Source: Terrirubrum sp051646285
GTDB taxonomy: Bacteria > Pseudomonadota > Alphaproteobacteria > Rhizobiales > Beijerinckiaceae
Assembly (NCBI GenBank): GCA_051646285.1
Contig: JBOFCU010000001.1
Span: 1-12,684, forward strand
Length of the DNA: 12,684 nucleotides
Direction of reading: 5' to 3'
The position numbers were made by a program, and so were the translations under genes. Positions 6,012-12,684 of the stretch are shown in pieces. Below the pieces are notes generated by a model that made no database searches, had not been told where the DNA came from, and worked only from the letters and a program-made list of their open reading frames with translations. Numbering within the stretch: position 1 is the first letter of the stretch; each line of letters begins with the position of its first letter.

Positions 6012-6998
6012 TTATTGGGCCGGATGCCTCCCGCGCCACAGGCCGGGTGGCTGATGCAAGCCAAACCGCGCCGGGCTGGATGCAATGGCGGCAAGGCCCG
6101 GAAAAGCAGACCCCTCGCGTGTGACAATATGCAGCGGCACCTGTTCCAACAGGTTTCGCAGTGGCGGCTTTTCGCAGAAATTTTTGAGAAACACGTTCCG
6201 GTCAAGCCAGGGCAGCAGATGGCCAATGACGCCGCCGGCAATCCAGGCCCCGCCGGTGGTCTTTGCCGCCAGAACAAGATTGGCGGTGGCGTTCGCCAGC
6301 AGGCGCAGGAAAACGCGGATGGTTTCTTGCGCCTGCCTTTGATCTGCCCCCGCTGCCGCAACAATGGCTGACGGCTCCATGATATGGCCATGCAGGGCGC
6401 GATGCAGGCGGCTTAGCCCTGGTCCTGACAGGATGGATTCCATATCCTGTGCGGGATGAAATGTGCGAAGGGCCGTTGCGAATTTCTCATGATCATCGGG
6501 CGCAAGCGGCAGATCCATATGGCCTGCCTCACTGGCGACAATGGAAAATCCGTCATGAACGGGATGCAGAAAAGCGGTGCCAAACCCCGTGCCAGCACCA
6601 ACAATCAAGCGCGTGCCTGCGGCATTGGCCCTGCCAGCTTGCAGCGTCATGCAATCCTGCGGCTGAAAGGCCGTGATGGCCGCTGCCTGCGCTTCAAAAT
6701 CATTCACCAGAAGCACACTGTCATAGTTGAGGCGCGTGCCGATGGCTGCGGCATCTATCGACCATGGCAAATTCGTCAGGGTCATGCGCGGGCTTTCAAC
6801 CACGCCAGCCACAGCCAGCACCGCGGCACGCACGGATTTTCCGGCCGTTGCGGCCTGCAAGGCGTGCGGCAGATCGGTGATGGATGCGGAAGCGAGGCGG
6901 GCCAGCGGCAACGGCTGCGCGCCCGCCTTTTCCTGCACGGCCAGCCGGCAATGTGTTCCGCCAATATCGGCAAGCAGAACCGGAAATTCGAATTGCAT
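6012..6998 (-). CDS. glk: Glucokinase
   Basis: It phosphorylates glucose with ATP to glucose 6-phosphate in the cytoplasm. The 328-residue product fits the bacterial glucokinase family (E. coli Glk, 321 residues) rather than ROK kinases, because it lacks the ROK CxCGxxGC zinc motif. Visible motifs are the phosphate-binding DIGGTH at 11-16, NDFEA at 99-103 with the catalytic base Asp100, GAGTGFG at 134-140, EAGH at 157-160 and MESILSGPGL at 186-195. From the ATG at 6998 the sugar-contact residues fall at Asp100, Glu157, His160 and Glu187, the same numbers as in E. coli, which decides this start over an in-frame GTG at 7013. No clear ribosome site is visible. It diverges from the HAD gene across about 60 bases and probably heads the leftward glk-ureE-amidase run, though ureE has its own 66-base gap. 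Confidence 0.94.
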   Translation of the reverse strand: MQFEFPVLLADIGGTHCRLAVQEKAGAQPLPLARLASASITDLPHALQAATAGKSVRAAVLAVAGVVESPRMTLTNLPWSIDAAAIGTRLNYDSVLLVNDFEAQAAAITAFQPQDCMTLQAGRANAAGTRLIVGAGTGFGTAFLHPVHDGFSIVASEAGHMDLPLAPDDHEKFATALRTFHPAQDMESILSGPGLSRLHRALHGHIMEPSAIVAAAGADQRQAQETIRVFLRLLANATANLVLAAKTTGGAWIAGGVIGHLLPWLDRNVFLKNFCEKPPLRNLLEQVPLHIVTREGSAFPGLAAIASSPARFGLHQPPGLWRGRHPAQ

Positions 6999-7058
6999 GG
7001 CGGGCACGGGCACTGGCCGGATTTGGAAAATGGAAAAGAAATGCTAGAGCATCGCACC

Positions 7059-7919
7059 ATGCAAGAAAAGACAGAAATGACCGTTGGTGTTGGATCGCTC
7101 GCTGGACACTATGATGTGGTGTTTTGCGATATTTGGGGCGTGCTGCATGATGGCGTGCGGGCCTACGATGCCGCTGGTGAGGCGCTGATGCGCTGGCGTG
7201 CTATGGGTGCGAGCGTTGTGCTGGTGTCCAATGCCCCATTTCCTGCTGCGCGGGTTGCACGTGTACTCGATGAAAAAGGCGTGCGCCGTGATGCGTGGGA
7301 TGCCATCGTGTCATCAGGCGATGTCACACGCGCTGAAATGATTGCGCATGGCGGTGATGTCTATCATATCGGGCCGGAGCGGGATCGTTCGACGTTCGAA
7401 AATTTGCCGGTCCAGCGCGTGCCGCTTGATCAGGCGGCGCTCGCTGTGGTGACAGGCCTTGTGCATGACACGCGTGAAACGGCTGAGGATTATCGGGAAA
7501 TTCTGTCGCAATGCCTGACGCGTGGTCTGCCCTTGATTTGCGCCAATCCCGACCGTGTTGTGCATGTGGGCGCGCAGTTATTGCCGTGCGCGGGTGTGAT
7601 TGCAGATGTGTATGAGGCCATGGGCGGCACGGTTGTATGGGCTGGCAAGCCTTACCGGCCCATTTATGAGCGGGCTTTGCAGGCCGCAGTGCAATTGCGT
7701 GGCGCAGATGTTGCCAGGGAGCGCATTGTGATGATTGGCGACTCCCTGAAAACAGATATTGCCGGAGCGCGGCAATTCGGCATTGATGCGATTTTCATCG
7801 CCCAGGGTATTCACCGCGATGCGATGGCCAGCGGGGGTGATGAAAAAAGGATGATCACTGATTTTCTGGCACGTGAGAATGCAGATGTAATCGCCGCCTT
7901 GCCCGCCTTGAGGTGGTGA
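7059..7919 (+). CDS. NagD-like HAD-superfamily class IIA hydrolase (TIGR01459 type)
   Basis: The 286-residue protein resembles NagD-like class IIA HAD phosphatases, most closely the alphaproteobacterial TIGR01459 type. Motif I is FCDIWGVLHDG with nucleophile Asp24. Motif II is LVSNAP with Ser57. The class IIA cap lies about 90-185, with VTGLVHD and CANPDR. Motif III Lys197 sits in WAGKPYRPIYE. Motif IV is MIGDSLKTDIAGA with Asp228 and Asp233. The position normally holding the second motif-I Asp (DxD) is Trp26. The true substrate is unknown. Starts at 7041, 7059 and 7077 are all possible; I chose 7059 (AGAG nine bases upstream) because family members have a short N terminus. The frame stays open far upstream, but that part is antisense to glk and has no HAD features. 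Its stop lies 13 bases from the convergent neighbour. Confidence 0.88.
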   Translation: MQEKTEMTVGVGSLAGHYDVVFCDIWGVLHDGVRAYDAAGEALMRWRAMGASVVLVSNAPFPAARVARVLDEKGVRRDAWDAIVSSGDVTRAEMIAHGGDVYHIGPERDRSTFENLPVQRVPLDQAALAVVTGLVHDTRETAEDYREILSQCLTRGLPLICANPDRVVHVGAQLLPCAGVIADVYEAMGGTVVWAGKPYRPIYERALQAAVQLRGADVARERIVMIGDSLKTDIAGARQFGIDAIFIAQGIHRDAMASGGDEKRMITDFLARENADVIAALPALRW

Positions 7920-7932
7920 ATATCAAGCTGAC

Positions 7933-8898
7933 TCAGGGCAGAAAATGGTGAAACACCATATCGGGAGCCGAGGTGTTGTGCCGCGACGGCACAAGCCGCC
8001 CGATCCAGATATCACTGGCTGATGTTTGGCCGAATTGCATGATGTTTTGTTCGCTCCAGCCCTTCGCCTTCGGGTCCTTGAAGGCGATGCGCGCAGCATC
8101 TGCATTAAATTCAGTGATATACATCGAGCGCAGGCCGAGCAGCGGCCGGTCAGTGACAGTTTTTTCCAATTCTGCATTCAGGACCATGCGATTGTCGTCA
8201 ACGCTGGCGATATTGAGCGTGCCCTTGCTGCCATCGGCATAGGTCATGGTGAAGGTTTTCGTTTTTGGATCAAACGCAATCTCCTTCATGTTGACGACAG
8301 GCCGGCCCGCTTCCTGATCAATCGGGCCAACAAGAAATGAACTGCCATAGGCGGACCAGCGCAAATGCTGCGGCGGGAGCGGGCGTGCACGCCAATAGCC
8401 ATCGGGCGGATAAACCACCAGCAATTCCTCGGCGCGGTCCTTTTGCAGCATCCAGACCTGCACCAGATGCAGGCCGCGTTCGACCCGGTCACCGACGCGG
8501 AAGGGAACATCATTTTTACGCCAGAAGCTCGGAAACGTATATCCCACAAGCCAAAGGTCTATGGATTCGTAAAACGTCACCTTGCGCGGCTGGGCTGGAA
8601 AAACCGGATCGCCGGTCATGTCGCAATTGGTCCAGTCCGCATCCCAGCTGTCGCGTTGCAGTGTGTTGATATAATTGGGGTGTGCTGCCTCGATGGTGAA
8701 TTTGCGCGCCTGTGGCGACTTGAACATCACGGAGACATTGTCTTTTTCCGCGCACAAGACAGGTTCGGATTCATTTTTAACATCGACAGCAAGACCCGGC
8801 GGCTTGGGCGGCGGCGGTGCTACGCTTGATTGGGCAAAAGCGGAAAAAGACATGAGCGTGGCCATGCCAAAAGCCATCCATTTTGTTTTATTTCTCAT
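7933..8898 (-). CDS. Exported protein of unknown function in the opgH cluster
   Basis: I do not recognise a family for this 321-residue protein. Residues 1-22 are a Sec signal peptide (MRNKTK, hydrophobic core, SAFA|Q). A Pro-rich linker follows (APPPPKPPG, 27-35). The mature part has exactly two cysteines (Cys49 and Cys92), suggesting one disulfide, and looks beta-rich and aromatic, with SFWRKNDVPFRVGDRV at 124-139, VVYPPDGYWRARPLPP at 161-176 and MTYADGSKGTL later. I chose ATG 8898 because it opens the signal peptide and has AGGA eight bases upstream; longer frames run into fkbM. It starts 13 bases after fkbM ends and is the last gene of the opgH-fkbM cluster. That location suggests a periplasmic role linked to the glucan, but this is inference from position. 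It is not an OpgG/OpgD by any motif I can see. Confidence 0.8.
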   Translation of the reverse strand: MRNKTKWMAFGMATLMSFSAFAQSSVAPPPPKPPGLAVDVKNESEPVLCAEKDNVSVMFKSPQARKFTIEAAHPNYINTLQRDSWDADWTNCDMTGDPVFPAQPRKVTFYESIDLWLVGYTFPSFWRKNDVPFRVGDRVERGLHLVQVWMLQKDRAEELLVVYPPDGYWRARPLPPQHLRWSAYGSSFLVGPIDQEAGRPVVNMKEIAFDPKTKTFTMTYADGSKGTLNIASVDDNRMVLNAELEKTVTDRPLLGLRSMYITEFNADAARIAFKDPKAKGWSEQNIMQFGQTSASDIWIGRLVPSRHNTSAPDMVFHHFLP

Positions 8899-8911
8899 GG
8901 CTGAATTCCTT

Positions 8912-9664
8912 TTACGCCCTTGCATAAACATCGCCGGAATTGGCTTCATGGGGAAGATCGCGAATGAGCGAAGCCATGGCATCCATGCTGATAAATTCAT
9001 CCTGCACAAACAGCTGACTTTCGCCCATTGCGATGTTGAATTTTGCAAAGCCAAGATGAGCAAGCCGCTTCAGGCAGTCATAGGCGACATCGCGCTGGAT
9101 GGTTGTAAACTCGAAAGACAATGCCGGGATTTTTTGCGACAGGCCTGCCAGCACGCTGGCTTCAAATCCCTCGACATCAATCTTTGCAAAGGCGGGAATG
9201 CCATATCGGGTAATCAACGCGTCCATGGTGGTGAGGGACACAATCCGCTCTTCATCCCAGACCTGTCCCTCCCAGCCACCCGCACCATCGGCGGCTTTGA
9301 CAAAATCGGTGGATGCTGTGGATACGGTGGGATTGGCAGAATTGATCCTGAACGTAATGGTGCCCTCATGATCGCCGCAGGCCGCTTCAACCAGTGTGAC
9401 GTCTGGGTCGCGGCCATGGATCAAACGTAAGACGCGTGCGGGCAAGGGTTGCGGCTCCAGCGCAACAACTTTGGCGCCAAGGCGGCGGAATGAGGATATA
9501 CGGTCACCAACATGGCTGCCAATGTCAAAAGCCAGATCGCCGGGATTGATAAAAACGCCATACAGGGCGTCCATGGCGATGCTGCGCTCTTTTGCTGCTT
9601 CGCCATGATAAATCCGCAGCGAGCGGGAAATGCTTTTCCAGCGTGGCGTTGCCTGGGCTTTCAT
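8912..9664 (-). CDS. FkbM-family SAM-dependent methyltransferase
   Basis: The 250-residue protein has the FkbM methyltransferase pattern. The SAM-binding motif I is AFDIGSHVGDR at 45-55. Motif II ends at Glu70 in VVALEPQP, placed to bind the ribose hydroxyls. The family hallmark KIDVEGFEASVLAGL is at 161-175, and LSFEFTTIQRD follows. FkbM proteins usually O-methylate sugars or polyketides. There is no signal or membrane segment, so it works in the cytoplasm. The ATG start shares its A with the opgH stop (TGATG), with GGGAG ten bases upstream, so translation is likely coupled to opgH. A GTG one codon earlier is possible. The context suggests methylation of the glucan, its precursor or another envelope sugar, but the acceptor cannot be read from sequence. 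Confidence 0.9.
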   Translation of the reverse strand: MKAQATPRWKSISRSLRIYHGEAAKERSIAMDALYGVFINPGDLAFDIGSHVGDRISSFRRLGAKVVALEPQPLPARVLRLIHGRDPDVTLVEAACGDHEGTITFRINSANPTVSTASTDFVKAADGAGGWEGQVWDEERIVSLTTMDALITRYGIPAFAKIDVEGFEASVLAGLSQKIPALSFEFTTIQRDVAYDCLKRLAHLGFAKFNIAMGESQLFVQDEFISMDAMASLIRDLPHEANSGDVYARA

Positions 9665-11436
9665 CACGCATTCGCTCCCTGCCGCAGGGTCTGAATTTCC
9701 AGCGGCGTTTCAAATTCCTCTGGGATGCCGTTCAGCCCTGCGCGCGACAGCGCTGTGCCGAGCGCGGGAGACGCGGTGAGGACGGCAAAGGGAATGGCCA
9801 GAAAATAGCCAATGGTGAGTGGCAGCGACCACCACAAAACGGTTGGCGACAATATGTAAAGTGCGCCGCAGACGATGAGGCCAAACAGGAATTGCGGCCA
9901 CAACCCTTCGGCCGCAGTCTGGAAAGAAATACCATGGGTATCGCGCGCCTGGCCATTCCACGCAATTTTTGAATGGCCAAACAACAGCCCGATCATGAAC
10001 AACGTCGTGCGGAAGGTGGAGACGGCGCCCTGCATGAATGAGAAAATGAGTTCAATGGCTGCGCCACTGAGAAAACGCATGGTGCCGCCATACCGCTGCG
10101 CACCATTCTTCGTCAGCAGAATATCGAGAAATCCTGCGAGTTTCGGCATCAGATACATGGCAAAAAACAGCAGATACACGGTCTTGGCCAGGCCCGGTGA
10201 AAAATCCGGCAGATGCCGGTCTTCCAATACCTTGATGGGTGACAATGCAATCATCAATGTGAAGGCGGGCACGCCAATAAACATCAGGATGGCCCATACC
10301 AGCTGAAAGCGGCTCATCGGCAGCAGGCCGGGAATATTCAGCAATTTCACATATTGCATGTTGCCCTGGCACCAGCGCAAATCGCGGCGGACAAATTCCA
10401 GAATGGTCGGCGGGTTTTCTTCCCAGCTGCCCAATTCTTCAGGGAGCACGCGCACTTCATAACCGGCGCGGCGCATCAGCGTTGCCTCAACCTGATCGTG
10501 CGAGAGCACATGGCCGCCGAGCGGCGGTCCGCCTGATAAGACCGGCAAATGACATTCATCGCGGAACGGCGCGATGCGCACAAACGCATTGTGCCCCCAG
10601 AACGGGCCGCAGTCGGCAATCCACCAGGCGCTGCCCATGGTGTAGCTGCGCATGCCATGACGCATGCCAAACTGAAAAATACGGGCGAACGCGGATGTGG
10701 AGGGCATGCCGACAACAAGGCTCTGCAATATCCCGAGTTTCGGATAGGCCTGCATCATACGTGTCATGCGGATAATGCTTTCGCCGGACATGAGGGAGTC
10801 TGCATCCAGCGGCAGCATCAATTCAAATTCATGGCCCCAGCGCTCGCAGAAGTCGCGGACGTTGCCGGCCTTGTAGCCGGTATTATCGGTACGGCGGCGA
10901 TAGATGATGCGCGCTGCATCCTCGGCACTCATGCTCGCCTGCCACTCTGCGCTCATGCGCGCTTCAGCGGTGCCGACATCCTCGACATTGGTGTCGCTCA
11001 AAATAAAATAGCTGTAATGCGCGCCCTGGCCCGTGGCATCGACGCTCTGCTTGACAATGCGCAGGCGGGCAAAGGCCCGCGCCGGATCTTCATTGCGCAA
11101 TGTCATGAGGATTGCGGTTTTAACGGTGACGGGTTCGCGCGTGTTGCCATCGCGGGCGAAGGGCGCGACCTGATCCATGCCGTCCTGCCGGCCATGCAGC
11201 AGCCACAGGCCGATCAGTGCATTCCAGAAGCCGAGCACGGACCAGGGCAGGCCGATGCCAAAGCAGATGAAAATGATGATATCCGTCAGCGTCCAGCCGC
11301 CGGCGCCAAGCACCTTGCCCATCAGCGTCATCATCAGCAGGTAGGTCGCGATATTGAGGGTCGCGACAATGATGCGGCGGCGGCGGATTTCGGCAGCAGG
11401 CTGTATGCCTGCCGGGGTCATTGGTGTAGGGGACAC
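9664..11436 (-). CDS. opgH: Glucans biosynthesis glucosyltransferase H
   Basis: OpgH (MdoH) is the inner-membrane GT2 enzyme that builds and exports the beta-glucan backbone of osmoregulated periplasmic glucans from UDP-glucose. This 590-residue form is shorter than E. coli OpgH (847). Transmembrane segments lie near 22-42, 50-80, 375-400, 418-440, 455-490 and 515-555. The cytoplasmic GT domain carries LMLPLDADSLM with DADS at 211-214, GGPPLGGHVLSHDQVEA with the catalytic Asp314, and RRDLRWCQGN with the (Q/R)xxRW motif at 351-355. I chose the GTG at 11436, with AAAGG ten bases upstream, over the ATG five codons later, which lacks a ribosome site. The frame stays open much farther upstream but is there antisense to the dehydrogenase gene. 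No opgG is adjacent; fkbM and an exported protein follow instead. Confidence 0.95.
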   Translation of the reverse strand: MSPTPMTPAGIQPAAEIRRRRIIVATLNIATYLLMMTLMGKVLGAGGWTLTDIIIFICFGIGLPWSVLGFWNALIGLWLLHGRQDGMDQVAPFARDGNTREPVTVKTAILMTLRNEDPARAFARLRIVKQSVDATGQGAHYSYFILSDTNVEDVGTAEARMSAEWQASMSAEDAARIIYRRRTDNTGYKAGNVRDFCERWGHEFELMLPLDADSLMSGESIIRMTRMMQAYPKLGILQSLVVGMPSTSAFARIFQFGMRHGMRSYTMGSAWWIADCGPFWGHNAFVRIAPFRDECHLPVLSGGPPLGGHVLSHDQVEATLMRRAGYEVRVLPEELGSWEENPPTILEFVRRDLRWCQGNMQYVKLLNIPGLLPMSRFQLVWAILMFIGVPAFTLMIALSPIKVLEDRHLPDFSPGLAKTVYLLFFAMYLMPKLAGFLDILLTKNGAQRYGGTMRFLSGAAIELIFSFMQGAVSTFRTTLFMIGLLFGHSKIAWNGQARDTHGISFQTAAEGLWPQFLFGLIVCGALYILSPTVLWWSLPLTIGYFLAIPFAVLTASPALGTALSRAGLNGIPEEFETPLEIQTLRQGANA

Positions 11437-11526
11437 GGGAAACTTGCCTTTGAGACGATGCTGGGCAGAAAGCACGCCTGCTCCTATCAACGGGGGCGGC
11501 TGAACGAAAGATGAGCGGCGGGGAAT
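11437..11526. promoter_or_regulatory. Divergent intergenic region between opgH and the dehydrogenase
   Basis: These 90 bases separate two divergent starts, so promoters for both must lie here or inside the neighbours. The AAAGG site for opgH is at 11447-11451. The rightward start at 11527 has a G-rich GGGGA only two bases away, which is too close to be ideal. I see no convincing -35/-10 pair and no strong inverted repeat. Confidence 0.4.
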
Positions 11527-12510
11527 ATGGCATCCAAAAGCGATATTGCACGGGCTTTGTGGATTGTGGGGCCGGGCAAGGCCCAGATTGGCGAGGAATC
11601 GCTGCCGCCTGTTGGCGCGGGGCAGGCGCGGGTGCGCACGCTGTGGTCTGGCATTTCGCGCGGCACCGAACGGCTGGTGTTCAACGGCAAGGTGCCGAAA
11701 TCGGAATATGAGTCGATGCGCGGGCCGCATATGGGCGGGCTTTTCCCGTTTCCGGTGAAATATGGCTATTGCGCCGTGGGTATCGTCGAGGATGGCCCGG
11801 CTGAGATGGCGGGCAGGGAAGCCTTCGTGCTGCATCCGCATCAGGACAGGTTCGTGGTCGATGCGGCGATGGTGAATGTGCTGCCTGAGGCGTTGCCGGC
11901 GCGGCGGGCGGTGCTGGCTGCGAATATGGAAACGGCGCTTAATGCGGTGTGGGATTCTGGCGCATCCGCAGGAGACAGGATTGTGGTGGTTGGCGCGGGC
12001 ATTTTGGGCCTGCTCACCGCATCGCTGATGGCGAAGCTGCCGGGCGCGGATGTGACGGTGGTTGATCCGGTCACGGAGCGGCGGGCGTTGGTCGAGAGCT
12101 TCGGCGCGGCGTTTGCAGCGCCCGATGATGCGCCACGGGATGCGGATGTGGTGGTGCATGCCAGCGCCAATCCAGCCGGGCTGACGACGGCGCTGAGTTG
12201 CGCGGGCAATCAGGCCACGGTCGTTGAATTGAGCTGGTATGGCGAACAACTTGTGCCTGCTGCTCTTGGTGGCGCATTCCATTCCAAGCGATTGCGGCTC
12301 GTCGCCTCTCAGGTCGGGCAAATTCCGCCCCTGCGCACGCCGCGCTGGAATTATGCGCGGCGGATGGCCAAGGCGATGGATTTGCTGTGCGATGGCCGGT
12401 ACGACGCCCTGATTTCCGAGGAGGTCGCGTTTGCGGATCTGCCCACGACAATGCCGCGCCTGCTCGGCGCCGATGCGCCGGGGCTGACGGCGGTCATCCG
12501 GTATTCATGA
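11527..12510 (+). CDS. MDR-superfamily dehydrogenase without canonical zinc sites
   Basis: The 327-residue protein is a medium-chain dehydrogenase/reductase with a GroES-like N-terminal half and a Rossmann half. The dinucleotide motif IVVVGAGILG lies at 152-161, with VVDP (174-177) ending the second strand. The N-terminal half has SGISRGTERLVFNGKVP at 41-57 and PFPVKYGYCAVG at 74-85, a pattern shared with BchC-like and related 'zinc-binding alcohol dehydrogenases'. The usual catalytic-zinc Cys (CGxCGTD) and GHE motif are absent, and there is no four-cysteine structural lobe, so zinc dependence is doubtful. The ATG start has only a close GGGGA. It is followed 40 bases later by a PTPS-like gene with a strong ribosome site. 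The pairing suggests a role in pterin-related metabolism, but the substrate is unknown. Confidence 0.85.
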   Translation: MASKSDIARALWIVGPGKAQIGEESLPPVGAGQARVRTLWSGISRGTERLVFNGKVPKSEYESMRGPHMGGLFPFPVKYGYCAVGIVEDGPAEMAGREAFVLHPHQDRFVVDAAMVNVLPEALPARRAVLAANMETALNAVWDSGASAGDRIVVVGAGILGLLTASLMAKLPGADVTVVDPVTERRALVESFGAAFAAPDDAPRDADVVVHASANPAGLTTALSCAGNQATVVELSWYGEQLVPAALGGAFHSKRLRLVASQVGQIPPLRTPRWNYARRMAKAMDLLCDGRYDALISEEVAFADLPTTMPRLLGADAPGLTAVIRYS

Positions 12511-12537
12511 GAGTTCCGCCACAAGCGGCGAAAAATG

Positions 12538-12543
12538 AGAGGA
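12538..12543 (+). promoter_or_regulatory. Strong ribosome binding site for the PTPS-like gene
   Basis: AGAGGA followed by a seven-base A/T-only spacer before the ATG is the best ribosome site in the window, suggesting this second gene is translated more efficiently than the dehydrogenase before it. Confidence 0.65.
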
Positions 12544-12550
12544 ATAAATA

Positions 12551-12684
12551 ATGTTTGCAGTTGAAGTGCGGGATCGCATCATGATCGGCCATTCCCTGCC
12601 CGATCCGTTCTTCGGCCCGGCGCAGGGTATGCACGGGGCGAGTTTCATCGTTGACGTGGCATTCTTTCGTGAAGAGATGACGAA
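12551..12684 (+). CDS. 6-pyruvoyl-tetrahydropterin synthase / QueD-like protein, 5' end (partial)
   Basis: The first 44 codons are present and run off the window. The N terminus MFAVEVRDRIMIGHSL and then HGASFIVDVAFF match the 6-pyruvoyl-tetrahydropterin synthase / 6-carboxy-tetrahydropterin synthase family. These enzymes act on dihydroneopterin triphosphate to make tetrahydropterin or deazapurine precursors. His14 in GHS and His28 in MHG fit two zinc ligands. The canonical third ligand in the HGH motif is replaced by Ala30. A strong AGAGGA lies seven bases upstream of the ATG. The gene follows the dehydrogenase in the same direction and is probably in the same operon. Without the rest of the gene I cannot tell whether catalytic residues are intact, so I give no symbol. 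Confidence 0.85.
   Translation, partial: MFAVEVRDRIMIGHSLPDPFFGPAQGMHGASFIVDVAFFREEMT

Noticed and set aside
6456..7058. Upstream extension of the HAD frame by about 200 codons
   Set aside because: It is antisense to glk, whose catalytic residues match E. coli numbering. The extension has no HAD or other domain features.
7920..7932. Possible bidirectional terminator between the convergent HAD and exported-protein genes
   Set aside because: Only 13 bases separate the stops, with no dyad and no T-tract. Termination must lie inside the neighbouring genes or depend on Rho.
8675..9430. Rightward open frame (251 codons) opposite the exported protein and fkbM
   Set aside because: It spans two well-supported leftward genes and shows no recognisable domain or plausible ribosome site.
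10549..11514. Long rightward open frame (321 codons) opposite opgH
   Set aside because: It lies entirely antisense to opgH, whose transmembrane and GT2 motifs are unmistakable. Its translation is rich in His, Arg and Ala with no domain pattern.
11437..12321. Upstream extension of the opgH frame to about 885 codons
   Set aside because: The added part is antisense to the dehydrogenase gene and reads as low-complexity Arg/His-rich peptide. OpgH homology begins only near 11436.
12516..12528. Small CCGC/GCGG dyad between the dehydrogenase and the PTPS-like gene
   Set aside because: A four-base stem is too short to claim as a terminator, and the strong downstream ribosome site suggests read-through.

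Overview
The window is gene-dense chromosomal DNA from an alphaproteobacterium. The order carB-greA, an Lrp-type regulator next to an ELM1-family gene and trxB, an opgH-type glucan synthase and a NagD-like HAD protein all point to that class. I cannot name an order or genus with confidence. I see no tRNA, rRNA, insertion sequence, phage gene or CRISPR array. No stretch longer than 300 bases lacks a gene; the largest gaps are about 100 bases.

Layout from left to right: the last 51 codons of carB (+); greA (+); a small secreted protein of unknown function (+); an Lrp/AsnC regulator (-) that diverges, across about 46 bases, from an ELM1-family gene and trxB (+), which overlap by four bases; a gap with REP-like palindromes; a leftward group amidase <- ureE <- glk; a NagD-like HAD gene (+) that diverges from glk; a leftward cluster unknown secreted protein <- fkbM <- opgH; then, diverging from opgH, an MDR-type dehydrogenase (+) followed by the 5' end of a 6-pyruvoyl-tetrahydropterin-synthase-like gene (+) that runs off the window.

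Most of the content is housekeeping: pyrimidine/arginine precursor synthesis, rescue of backtracked RNA polymerase, thioredoxin reduction and glucose phosphorylation. Three places deserve attention. The first is opgH-fkbM-secreted protein, a tightly coupled cluster that looks like a periplasmic-glucan module with a methyltransferase and an unknown exported partner, but with no opgG. The second is the dehydrogenase/PTPS-like pair at the right edge, where both proteins lack expected zinc-ligand positions, suggesting an unusual pterin-related pathway. The third is a urease-type nickel chaperone with a very His-rich tail, lying beside an amidase and with no urease gene in view.

Reading frames are GC-biased, so long antisense frames shadow several genes. 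Two real genes (HAD and opgH) have open frames that run far upstream of their true starts, across an oppositely oriented neighbour.
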